64,000 bases of DNA, taken from JABMOV01 sp964344305. Lineage in GTDB: Bacteria; Fidelibacterota; Marinisomatia; Marinisomatales; JABMOV01. The stretch lies in NCBI GenBank assembly GCA_964344305.1, contig CAYFMT010000010.1, forward strand, positions 18,652 to 82,651. Direction: 5' to 3'. The notes beneath the pieces are model-generated. The model had not been told where the DNA came from and did no database searches. It worked only from the letters and a program-made list of their open reading frames with translations. Below, piece after piece: positions 17,565 through 25,814 of this stretch. Positions within the stretch are counted from its first letter, which is position 1. The number at the start of each line of letters is the position of its first letter. The position numbers were made by a program, and so were the translations under genes.

Positions 17565-19808
17565 ATGTCTACGATTAATCGAAGAGAATTTATCCGCATA
17601 GCGGGATTGGGACTGGGTGGACTGGCCATATCCAACCCACTTTTTAACTATTTGAAGGGTGATATTCTAATTCCAGATAGCATCCCGGGTACCTACACAA
17701 AAAGAGTACCAACTTACTGTGAAATCTGTTTTTGGAAATGCGCAGGATGGGTTCACCTGAACGATAATGGGGACATCTGGAAAATAACGGGAAACGATGA
17801 TGACCCACATTGTAATGGCAGATTTTGTCCTCGTGGCACAGGTGGTGTTGGTATGTACACTGATGAGGACCGCCTGAAGACACCACTTATTCGTATTGAA
17901 AAACGTGGAAAGCAGGTGTTCAAGGAGGCGTCATGGGAAGAGGCTCTTAACGTTATTGCTACAAAGATGCAAAAAATCGCAGATGACCATGGACCAGAAT
18001 GCATCGCACTATTTTCCCACGGTTCCGGTGGAAAATATTTTGGACATCTATTAAAAGCATTCGGCTCACCTAACATTACTGCACCGTCTTATGCTCAATG
18101 CCGTGGCCCAAGAGAGGTGGGGTTCATTTCAACATTTGGTGAAGGCGTTCAATCCCCTGAAAGAACAGATATTCGGGATACAAATTGCCTGGTCCTCATT
18201 GGGTCCCACATTGGTGAAAACATGCATAATGGTCAGGTACAGGAAATGTCCCAGGCCATAGACAGGGGTGCCACCATTATAACAGTTGATCCTCGTTTCA
18301 GCACGGCTGCAAGTAAATCCAAATACTGGCTCCCCATCAAACCATCCACAGATCTTGCATTGCTCCTTTCATGGATCCATGTGTTGATTTATGAAGGCTT
18401 GTATCAAAAAGAATATGTAGAAAAATACACTTTCGGATTTGATGAATTGAAGGAGCACGTTCGTAATTACACACCTGAATGGGCCTACGGTATTACAACT
18501 ATCAAACCGAGAATGATTAGAGATACGGCACGAGAAATGGCCCATGCTTCGCCTGCCACCATTGTTCATCCCGGTCGTCACGTAACCTGGTATGGAGATG
18601 ATACACAACGCCTCAGAGCCATTGCCATTCTCAACGCACTTCTTGGATCCTGGGGACAGCGTGGTGGATACTACAATCCTGAAAAAGTGGACATCCCAAA
18701 AATCAACACGCCAAAATACCCACAGCCAACCCGAACATGGAGAGATGCGTTTCCCGGAAAATTTCCCCTGGCAGGCATTGCTCTGGCTTCTGGTATCTGT
18801 GATGCCTCCATCCCTGCACCTGAAAGAGACTGTTCCTTCAAGGGCTGGATTGTTAATGGAACTAACCTTCTTTTTACATTGCCAGATCAGAAAAAAACAC
18901 TGGAAGCGATACAAAATCTGGATCTTTTGGTTGTGGTAGATACCATGCCAATGGAAATTACCGGGTATGCGGATGTGATCCTCCCCGAATGCACATATCT
19001 TGAACGATATGACACCATTCGCAATAGTCCACACAGGGATCCATTCATCGCACTTCGAGCACCGGCTGCCAAACCAAAATACAATACAAAATCAGCCTGG
19101 GAAATGGCAAGACTTCTCGGATTGAAACTTGGACTGGAAGATTACTTCCCATATAAAACTCAAGAAGAGGAATTATCCTGGCAGCTTAAGAAAATGGGGA
19201 CCTCCCTTGAAGAAATGAAACGAATTGGTGTAAAGAAATTTGATCGTGACTATGATGATCTCTATCCACTTGAAGGGCTCCCTGACTATGAGTTTAATAC
19301 CAACACAGGAAAGATTGAGTTGTATTCAACTGAGATAGACGAAGCAGGGTTTGAACCTATGCCTGTATACACGGCTCATGAAGAACCGCCCACGGGGTAT
19401 TATCGGTTGATCTATGGACGGGCCCCCATGCACACATTCAGCAGGACTGCCAATAATCCCAATTTAACTGATCTCATGGATGAAAATATGATCTGGGTCA
19501 ATCCCAAGGTCGCAAAAGAATGGGATTTAAAGTCCAACCAGGAAATCTGGCTGGAAAACCAGGATGGGGTTATTAGTTCTAATTCCATAAAAGTGCGCAT
19601 AACCGAGAGGATACGATTTGATTCTGTCTATATGGTCCATGGTTTTGGTCATACTCAAAAGCAAATGACCAGGGCCTTCAAGCGTGGGGTTTCAGATTCA
19701 GAAATGATCACGAAAGTTCATGAAGACCCATTAATGGGCGGGACTGGTATGCGTGGGAATTTTGTTACATTCCTTGTGGATGAACCTGTCATGAAAGGAA
19801 CATCCTGA
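17565..19808 (+). CDS. psrA: Molybdopterin oxidoreductase catalytic subunit, PsrA/PhsA-like
   Basis: A 747-residue catalytic subunit of the DMSO-reductase family. It starts with a twin-arginine signal (NRREFIRIAG), so it is exported folded and acts in the periplasm. A 4Fe-4S motif is formed by C52-x2-C55-x3-C59 and C88 (FCPRG). The probable molybdenum ligand is C179 in SYAQCRGP, as in polysulfide/thiosulfate reductases rather than the serine of DMSO reductase or the aspartate of Nar. Substrate may be polysulfide, thiosulfate, sulfite (as SoeA) or arsenate; the YeeE and rhodanese neighbours favour a sulfur compound, and direction (oxidation or reduction) is open. Its stop overlaps the start of the B subunit (TGATG). 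Confidence 0.85.
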   Translation: MSTINRREFIRIAGLGLGGLAISNPLFNYLKGDILIPDSIPGTYTKRVPTYCEICFWKCAGWVHLNDNGDIWKITGNDDDPHCNGRFCPRGTGGVGMYTDEDRLKTPLIRIEKRGKQVFKEASWEEALNVIATKMQKIADDHGPECIALFSHGSGGKYFGHLLKAFGSPNITAPSYAQCRGPREVGFISTFGEGVQSPERTDIRDTNCLVLIGSHIGENMHNGQVQEMSQAIDRGATIITVDPRFSTAASKSKYWLPIKPSTDLALLLSWIHVLIYEGLYQKEYVEKYTFGFDELKEHVRNYTPEWAYGITTIKPRMIRDTAREMAHASPATIVHPGRHVTWYGDDTQRLRAIAILNALLGSWGQRGGYYNPEKVDIPKINTPKYPQPTRTWRDAFPGKFPLAGIALASGICDASIPAPERDCSFKGWIVNGTNLLFTLPDQKKTLEAIQNLDLLVVVDTMPMEITGYADVILPECTYLERYDTIRNSPHRDPFIALRAPAAKPKYNTKSAWEMARLLGLKLGLEDYFPYKTQEEELSWQLKKMGTSLEEMKRIGVKKFDRDYDDLYPLEGLPDYEFNTNTGKIELYSTEIDEAGFEPMPVYTAHEEPPTGYYRLIYGRAPMHTFSRTANNPNLTDLMDENMIWVNPKVAKEWDLKSNQEIWLENQDGVISSNSIKVRITERIRFDSVYMVHGFGHTQKQMTRAFKRGVSDSEMITKVHEDPLMGGTGMRGNFVTFLVDEPVMKGTS

Positions 19809-20341
19809 TGCGGTATGCCATGGCCATTGATACAAAAAAATGTGTGGGCTGTTCAGACTGCGTGGTCGCTTGTCAAATCGAAAATGATGTTCCGATTGGC
19901 TACTGCAGGGATTGGATTATTGAATCCGTTTCAGGTACCTACCCCAAGCTATCCTTGGAATATAGATCTGAAAGATGCAACCATTGTACCAATTCTCCCT
20001 GTGTCAGGAGTTGTCCTACCTCCGCATCCCATTATGGAGAAGGTGGCCTTGTCCTGGTGGACCCAAAGGAGTGCATAGGTTGCAAGGCATGCATTGCTTC
20101 CTGTCCGTACGATGCACGATTTGTGCACCCTGAGGGGTACATTGATAAATGCACTTTTTGTGTCCAAAGGGTAACCAAAGGTGAACAACCTGCCTGTGTG
20201 TCTGTTTGTCCCACAAACTGCATGTATTTTGGGGACCTTGACGATCCAAATAGTGATGTGTCCATTGCGATCAAGAACCATAGATGGAAAACGCTCATCC
20301 CAGAAGCGGGTACGGGACCCAATATTTACTATTTGATTTGA
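19808..20341 (+). CDS. psrB: Iron-sulfur electron-transfer subunit, PsrB-like
   Basis: A 177-residue four-cluster ferredoxin-type subunit. Cysteine groups typical of PsrB/DmsB are seen in order: C-x2-C-x2-C-x3-C (KCVGCSDCVVAC), C-x2-C-x4-C-x3-C-P (RCNHCTNSPCVRSCP), C-x2-C-x2-C-x3-C-P (ECIGCKACIASCP) and C-x2-C-x11-C-x3-C (KCTFC ... ACVSVC). It passes electrons between the membrane subunit and the catalytic subunit. It has no Tat signal and would be exported together with PsrA. Seven bases separate it from the C subunit. Confidence 0.92.
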   Translation: MRYAMAIDTKKCVGCSDCVVACQIENDVPIGYCRDWIIESVSGTYPKLSLEYRSERCNHCTNSPCVRSCPTSASHYGEGGLVLVDPKECIGCKACIASCPYDARFVHPEGYIDKCTFCVQRVTKGEQPACVSVCPTNCMYFGDLDDPNSDVSIAIKNHRWKTLIPEAGTGPNIYYLI

Positions 20342-20348
20342 GGTAATA

Positions 20349-21290
20349 ATGGTAGAAGAACTCATTGTAAGCGGTAGGCATAATCCAGAAATCGATCCCA
20401 TGCTGCACATCTGGGGTTGGGAGATTCCTCTCTACCTTTTCCTCGGTGGGCTGGTTGCAGGGATACTGTTTTTCTCAGGATTTCTTTATGTGCGCGGTCG
20501 CTCCGATACCTACCCTACCGCGGTTAAATGGGCCCCACTTTTCACACCAATACTTCTGGGTATTGGGCTCCTTGCTCTGTTGATGGATTTATCACACAAA
20601 CTTTATTTCTGGCAATTGTATACAAATATTCGATTTGAATCGCCCATGTCCTGGGGCGCATGGACCCTTCTGATTGTCACACCGCTATCTGCCGTTTGGG
20701 CAGCAAGCTGGGTGAAGGATCTTTATCCAAATTTCAAATGGCCTCATGTCCTTATTGATGAATTTTTCCGGTGGTTTGAGTCTTATAAAAAACTCACAGC
20801 CTGGGCATTAATGGTTCTGTCTGTCATTTTAGGTATGTATACCGGGATCCTTCTATCCGCATTTAATGCAAGGCCATTCTGGAACACTGCTATCCTGGGA
20901 CCATTGTTTTTGGTTTCCGGTTTATCTGCCGGTGCAGCCTTTACACTCTTTTTCTCCAAGACCCGCCAGGAAAAAAAGCTGTTTGTTCAATTTGATTTAA
21001 TACTCATAGGCATTGAGCTATTTCTCATTGTTCACCTTTTCATGGGATTTCTGGCAGGAACACAGGTACACATTGAGGCTGCACAACTGTTTTTAGGTGG
21101 GCCATACACCACTGTATTCTGGGTATTTGTTGTGTTTCTTGGACTTATTCTACCAGCCATTTTTGAAATTTTAGAATTCAATAAATATAAGATACCACAT
21201 TTTATTCCACCACTACTGGTAATCATTGGGGGTCTGTTACTTCGATTCATCGTGGTAGATGCAGGTCAGGCCAGTCGATGGTTATATTAA
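20349..21290 (+). CDS. psrC: NrfD/PsrC-type quinone-interacting membrane subunit
   Basis: A 313-residue inner-membrane protein with about eight hydrophobic segments, matching the NrfD/PsrC family. It links the quinone pool with the PsrAB dimer. The N-terminal PMLHIWGWEIPLYLFLGGLVAG is the family signature, and the C-terminus holds a basic RFIVVDAGQASRW. It has no haem motif. The next gene begins 16 bases after its end. Confidence 0.9.
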   Translation: MVEELIVSGRHNPEIDPMLHIWGWEIPLYLFLGGLVAGILFFSGFLYVRGRSDTYPTAVKWAPLFTPILLGIGLLALLMDLSHKLYFWQLYTNIRFESPMSWGAWTLLIVTPLSAVWAASWVKDLYPNFKWPHVLIDEFFRWFESYKKLTAWALMVLSVILGMYTGILLSAFNARPFWNTAILGPLFLVSGLSAGAAFTLFFSKTRQEKKLFVQFDLILIGIELFLIVHLFMGFLAGTQVHIEAAQLFLGGPYTTVFWVFVVFLGLILPAIFEILEFNKYKIPHFIPPLLVIIGGLLLRFIVVDAGQASRWLY

Positions 21291-21306
21291 TCGGATTGAG
21301 AAAAAC

Positions 21307-21816
21307 ATGAAATCAAAATATATGAATCCTTATTTAGCCGGGATTTTGCTTGGATTTGTCCTGCTCACTGCTTTCTTTTTCAGTGGTCGCGGCCTGGGCG
21401 CAAGCGGCGCAGTAAAAAGTGTCGTGGTTGCAATTGAGCATACCATTGCACCGGAACACACAGAATCCAATGGGTTTTTTGGAAAGTATGTTAAGGATGG
21501 AAAAAAACCAATGCAGAGCTGGCTGGTTTACCAGGTTCTTGGAGTACTTGTTGGGGGATTTATTTCTGGTGCACTTGCAGGTCGATTAAAAATCAAAACA
21601 GAGCATTCACCGAAAATAACTGTAAACAAACGGTTGATTATGGCAGGTATCGGTGGCATACTATTCGGCTATGGCAGTCAACTGGGACGGGGATGTACAT
21701 CAGGGTCAGCTCTCACTGGAATGGCAGTTTTATCTGTATCAGGGTTTGTATCTATGGCAGCTATATTCGGTACTGCTTTTCTATTTGCATACATATTTAG
21801 AAAGAATTGGATTTAG
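21307..21816 (+). CDS. YeeE/YedE-family transporter, first half
   Basis: A 169-residue membrane protein of the YeeE/YedE (TsuA-like) family that imports thiosulfate or related sulfur compounds. The core motif GYGSQLGRGCTSGSALTGMA near residues 117-136 contains the conserved cysteine that relays the sulfur ligand. There are about four membrane segments, half the number of full-length TsuA. The ATG at 21307 is preferred over one at 21259, which lies inside psrC. A second half-size gene follows ten bases downstream. Confidence 0.85.
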   Translation: MKSKYMNPYLAGILLGFVLLTAFFFSGRGLGASGAVKSVVVAIEHTIAPEHTESNGFFGKYVKDGKKPMQSWLVYQVLGVLVGGFISGALAGRLKIKTEHSPKITVNKRLIMAGIGGILFGYGSQLGRGCTSGSALTGMAVLSVSGFVSMAAIFGTAFLFAYIFRKNWI

Positions 21817-21825
21817 GGGGAAGTT

Positions 21826-22416
21826 ATGGCACCATTAATACCTCAGGAAATAATTGGAGAAGGGTGGAATTTCTTCATCGCATTTGTGGTGGGCATTGGA
21901 TTTGGGTTTGTTCTTGAGCAGGCAGGCTTTTCTTCAAGCAGAAAACTTGTTGGTGTGTTTTACGGGTACGATACAGTCGTGTTAAAAGTATTCTTTACTG
22001 CAGCTATCACTGGAATGCTTGGATTATTGTATATGAGTCTGTTTGGCTGGATTGACTTGAATCTTATCTGGGTAAATCCACTGTTTCTCTGGTCATCCAT
22101 CGTTGGCGGAGTCATTATGGGTCTTGGCTTTATTATTGGGGGTTACTGTCCAGGCACTAGTGCCTGTGCAGTGGCAATTGGAAAAATTGATGCCCTGGTC
22201 TTCATTGGGGGAATTTTTATAGGTATTCTTTTATTTGGGGAAACATTTCCTCTCATAAAAACCCTCTACATGGCCGGTTCATTTGGATCTTTGAAACTGT
22301 CACAGGTTATAGGTATCTCCCAGGGCGTGCTTGTTTTATTGGTGATTGTGGCAGCCAGTATCATGTTCTATCTCGGGGAACTGGCAGAAAAGAAATTCCC
22401 CAGAGATGAGTATTAG
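21826..22416 (+). CDS. YeeE/YedE-family transporter, second half
   Basis: A 196-residue YeeE/YedE-type membrane protein with five to six hydrophobic segments. The motif GGYCPGTSACAVAIGKIDAL near residue 105 has the conserved C-P-G-T. With the preceding gene it probably forms one complete sulfur-compound channel, as in many bacteria where the protein is split in two. A GGGGGAAGT ribosome site lies upstream. The gene is nine bases before the rhodanese gene. Confidence 0.87.
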   Translation: MAPLIPQEIIGEGWNFFIAFVVGIGFGFVLEQAGFSSSRKLVGVFYGYDTVVLKVFFTAAITGMLGLLYMSLFGWIDLNLIWVNPLFLWSSIVGGVIMGLGFIIGGYCPGTSACAVAIGKIDALVFIGGIFIGILLFGETFPLIKTLYMAGSFGSLKLSQVIGISQGVLVLLVIVAASIMFYLGELAEKKFPRDEY

Positions 22417-22425
22417 GAGTTTGAC

Positions 22426-23061
22426 ATGGCCAGAATAAAATTAACACCAAGGGTATTGCTTACATCATTTGTCCTCGTTTTGGGTGTATTACTTTCCATG
22501 GTACCTGAAAATACAACACAGCCATATAAACTAACGGCAAACCAAATGCTTGCTGAAGTGCAGTACGGTGCAGAAATGATCATTCCTGATGACCTTGCCC
22601 ACTGGCTGGTGAACCAGGATCCGTCCATTCAGCTAATTGATGTTCGCACACCAGGTGAATATGAAGCGTTTCACCTACCGAATGCCATAAATATTCCGTT
22701 TCTAGAATTATTGTCAAAAGACTGGAATCCCTGGCTGGATCAAGGAACCAGAATGAATATCTTATATTCAAACGGGACCACAAAAGCGCATGAAGCATGG
22801 ATGATCATCAGACAGCTTGGATATGAAAATAACTACGTGTTGCAGGGTGGGCTGAATTACTGGGCAGAAACCATTCTACATCCAGATACGCCATCTAGCT
22901 CCTCTCCAGATGATGAAATAGCACGTTACGAATTCAGGAAAGGTGCCTCTCAGTTTTTTGGTGGAGCCTCAACCACTCCAACCGCCAATACAAAATCGGA
23001 GAGTAAAAAGCCCAGAATCATACCAAAAAAGAAAAAGAAAAAAGCTGAGGGCGGTTGTTAG
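22426..23061 (+). CDS. Membrane-anchored rhodanese-like protein lacking the active cysteine
   Basis: A 211-residue protein with an N-terminal membrane anchor (about residues 9-25) and one rhodanese domain. It has IQLIDVRTPGEYEAFHLPNA and VLQGGLNYW as expected, but the active-site loop reads YSNGTTKA, with S115 where the sulfur-carrying cysteine should be. The tail is a lysine-rich stretch that ends in AEGGC, so the only cysteine is the last residue. It may bind rather than transfer sulfur, or use the terminal cysteine; this is inference. It is the last gene of the sulfur operon and is followed directly by a terminator. Confidence 0.85.
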   Translation: MARIKLTPRVLLTSFVLVLGVLLSMVPENTTQPYKLTANQMLAEVQYGAEMIIPDDLAHWLVNQDPSIQLIDVRTPGEYEAFHLPNAINIPFLELLSKDWNPWLDQGTRMNILYSNGTTKAHEAWMIIRQLGYENNYVLQGGLNYWAETILHPDTPSSSSPDDEIARYEFRKGASQFFGGASTTPTANTKSESKKPRIIPKKKKKKAEGGC

Positions 23062-23065
23062 TATT

Positions 23066-23092
23066 AATCCCCGGTTATTCCGGGGATTTTTT
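23066..23092 (+). terminator. Rho-independent terminator of the sulfur operon
   Basis: AATCCCCGG (23066-23074) pairs perfectly with CCGGGGATT (23080-23088) around a TTATT loop, and six T close it at 23087-23092. It lies five bases after the rhodanese stop codon and ends the psr-yeeE transcript. Confidence 0.9.
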
Positions 23093-23221
23093 ATCGACCT
23101 ACCCCTGGAATTCCCTTCCATTCTTTATTTCGATTAAACCCCATTTACCTTTAATTTATTTTTCTGGAATAATCTTATTAAACATGGAAACCGTCTTTAT
23201 CTACCAGCATTTGATGACTAA

Positions 23222-23920
23222 ATGAAAAAAATCATAATCATAGTTGCTCTCATTGCTTCCTCAATCATCCTTGCACAGGATACAACCCGTATCTATGGTG
23301 TGTCGCTGGATATCAAACGCAATGGATTGTTTGTGCAAATCCGTGCCTCAGAAAAAATTGAACTTGCGGACGTAACCGGGTGGCAAGCAAAAAATAACTG
23401 GTTTTATGTCACCGTTATGAATGCCTGGGCTGATTCAGTGAAGATCACATCGGCAAAAGCACTTTATCCCGTTCAGGAAATTCAGGCCATCAATATCAAT
23501 AACACTGTTCAACTTGGTTTCAAAGTGAACAAAGATATAGAACATTTTGAGTTTTACCCTTCGGATGTTACTCCGGGGATGATCCTGTCATTGCATTTCC
23601 CAGTGGATGATGTGATGGTGGCACTGGAAGAAGAAAAAATGGAAGGGAAAGTCTCGCGTCCTGTTCGTGTACCCGTGGTACTGAGCCGTGCTTTCACACA
23701 GAGTGCAGGTGGGGATACCGCATCCGTGAGCCAATCAGGTTATTCAAATGTTAGGAACAGCTGTTATCTCCTGGGGACCATGTTTACTCTCTCAGGCATG
23801 GTTGAAAACCGTTCGGACCATCGAAGCAGTGTCTGGGAAACCACTGCAGGTTTGACACTCATTGCCCTGACATTTACCTATGATCGGTTTATTCGGAACG
23901 ATTCCGATATTAATGAGTGA
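23222..23920 (+). CDS. Exported protein of unknown function
   Basis: A 232-residue protein with a clear signal peptide (lysines, hydrophobic core, cleavage near ILAQD). About residues 20-140 form a beta-rich part (RIYGVSLDIKRNGLFVQIRA and onward) that faintly resembles AMIN-type domains of secretin-associated proteins; I would not rely on that. A hydrophobic patch lies near residues 205-218. No ribosome site stands out. It overlaps the start of the metalloprotease-like gene by eight bases, so the two are coupled. Confidence 0.65.
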   Translation: MKKIIIIVALIASSIILAQDTTRIYGVSLDIKRNGLFVQIRASEKIELADVTGWQAKNNWFYVTVMNAWADSVKITSAKALYPVQEIQAININNTVQLGFKVNKDIEHFEFYPSDVTPGMILSLHFPVDDVMVALEEEKMEGKVSRPVRVPVVLSRAFTQSAGGDTASVSQSGYSNVRNSCYLLGTMFTLSGMVENRSDHRSSVWETTAGLTLIALTFTYDRFIRNDSDINE

Positions 23921-25814
23921 CCTGCTTTTTTATTTTGCCTTTTTTTGGGCAATTGGTATCATCCTAATGGGATTCTATATAAGGCATAAGTACAATAAAA
24001 GGACCAAAAACACTACCATTCAAAAACTGATCATTTTTTGGTTCACCTTACAGTTTCCAGGTTCATTTCTTTATTCAACTGAAGAGACTGTCGACCAGTC
24101 GGCCTATACCCTCCTGAATCTATCCCGCAGTTCACATGAACTCCATCATCCCAGTGCATTAGTGAGAGATGTATTGCATTACGGGAATGTGTTGGAAAAT
24201 CATGTGAAGGAATCCCTTCTTCAAAATGGGTATACCTTTACCTTACCAAATAAACAAACAGTCCCCGTGGATCGCAACCCATCATTAGGGCTGGATGAAT
24301 ACGTGGATACTGACGTGTTCAGGTTTCACTTTACCACACAGGGGCAAAGAGCTGTTGATCCCACAGATAATAATGGCAATTCAATCCCGGATTATGTGGA
24401 TACCGTTATTTTTGTGTTCGATGACGTTTATAGACATATCACTGAGGTTCTCGGGTATACTCCTCCACCTTCTGATGATATTTTACCTGCATCCATGGAC
24501 AATGGTGGTTCATCCCATTACGATGTGTATATCAATAACCTGTCATCGGGTTTTTATGGATATGTCCAGGCTGATTATTATGTTGAGGACAATCCCAACT
24601 CGCCGGATATTACAGAGATCAACGCCTATACTAGCTACATGGCTATTCGGAACAACTATGATGGGTTTACCAATTCCCAGTTCAATAATCTGAGGGTTAC
24701 CATCGCACATGAATTTTTTCACTCCATACAATTTGGGTATGATGGCTGGGAAGTGGATTGGGTAATGGAAGCCACGTCTGTGTGGATGGAAGAATCAGCC
24801 TATGATGACATCAATGATTGTTATCAATACCTGCTACCCTGGTTTGAGGAACCACACGAATCCCTGGCAGCCACCAATTCACGATGGTACGGGTCATTCA
24901 TCTATTTCCAGTACATAGATGAACACCTGGGTGGTCCTGATATGATTCGCCAGATCTGGAACAACAGTATTCTTCATGACAGCTGGAATGAGGACGACAG
25001 TCGCACCATCATTGATGATGCATTGTCCATTGCTTCATCTTCTTTCATTGATGCATTTATCAGCATGGCAATCGCCAATCGGATTCTTTCCACCAGCGCA
25101 AAAGCTGGTGACTACAGTTATGACGAAGCTGATGCGTATATTGCCTTCGACGAGGCATCTCATGACCCTGGGGATTTCCCCCGTGTGTATTCCACAGTTA
25201 ATTTCCGAGCAGGCGATGTGGATTCCGTTTCAAGCACCAACCTGGAGAGATATGGTACAAACTATATATTCCTTGATTCAAATGACCCTGTATCCGTTTC
25301 ACTGAATGCCTATCTGGGATCAAAATCAGATTACTCACTGTCTGCCATCCTCCGTGATAACCAGGGGAGTTACAAAATCAAGGAGGGATCCACCATCAAT
25401 ATTGATCCTGAATCCAATGGGTATACCTGGATGTATCTAGTTGTATCCAGTATTTCAGAATCAAGGATTAGTTATCATTATTCCCTTGAGATTACCGATG
25501 GTGAAGTACAGGTAGAAGAACCTCCGAAAGTGGAAATTAGCAGGGTTTATCCAAACCCGGTTTATTCTACTCATAGCGATTTCATCATTGAAATTCAGAG
25601 CTATCGCACAGATATCTATACAGTGCATATTCTGGATCTTCTCGGACGAAAAATAAGCACGCCATTTTCTGGGATCATCAATGAAGATGAATCATTCAAT
25701 GTTAAGTGGAACAGAAAAAATACCGATGGGAACAGGGTCGCCAGTGGTGTGTATTTTATTCAGGTGAAATCATACCAGGAAGAATCCTTCAGCCGGGTCG
25801 TGGTCATTAATTAG
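23913..25814 (+). CDS. MXAN_6640-type putative metalloprotease with T9SS sorting domain
   Basis: A 633-residue secreted protein. It has a zinc-peptidase motif in VTIAHEFFHSIQFGYD (HEFFH, about residue 270), followed by an EATSVWMEE segment typical of the MXAN_6640 family. An FXXXGX region with DNNGNSIPDYVD precedes it. The C-terminal 90 residues begin YPNPVYS and end with SGVYFIQVKS, a type IX secretion type A sorting domain, so the protein is exported and attached to or released from the surface. The start at 23913 overlaps the previous gene; it yields two hydrophobic stretches (about residues 3-20 and 36-52), so an internal start could be the true signal peptide. The gene ends tail-to-tail with the next one, overlapping by eight bases. 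Confidence 0.78.
   Translation: MSDLLFYFAFFWAIGIILMGFYIRHKYNKRTKNTTIQKLIIFWFTLQFPGSFLYSTEETVDQSAYTLLNLSRSSHELHHPSALVRDVLHYGNVLENHVKESLLQNGYTFTLPNKQTVPVDRNPSLGLDEYVDTDVFRFHFTTQGQRAVDPTDNNGNSIPDYVDTVIFVFDDVYRHITEVLGYTPPPSDDILPASMDNGGSSHYDVYINNLSSGFYGYVQADYYVEDNPNSPDITEINAYTSYMAIRNNYDGFTNSQFNNLRVTIAHEFFHSIQFGYDGWEVDWVMEATSVWMEESAYDDINDCYQYLLPWFEEPHESLAATNSRWYGSFIYFQYIDEHLGGPDMIRQIWNNSILHDSWNEDDSRTIIDDALSIASSSFIDAFISMAIANRILSTSAKAGDYSYDEADAYIAFDEASHDPGDFPRVYSTVNFRAGDVDSVSSTNLERYGTNYIFLDSNDPVSVSLNAYLGSKSDYSLSAILRDNQGSYKIKEGSTINIDPESNGYTWMYLVVSSISESRISYHYSLEITDGEVQVEEPPKVEISRVYPNPVYSTHSDFIIEIQSYRTDIYTVHILDLLGRKISTPFSGIINEDESFNVKWNRKNTDGNRVASGVYFIQVKSYQEESFSRVVVIN

Noticed and set aside
20349..21290. 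NarI or DMSO reductase DmsC instead of NrfD/PsrC
   Set aside because: No histidine pairs for haem b were seen, and the N-terminal signature fits NrfD/PsrC.
23160..23185. TGGAATAATC shared with the structured RNA region (16177-16186)
   Set aside because: The shared stretch is short and AT-rich, and has no second arm at 23160, so chance similarity is likely.
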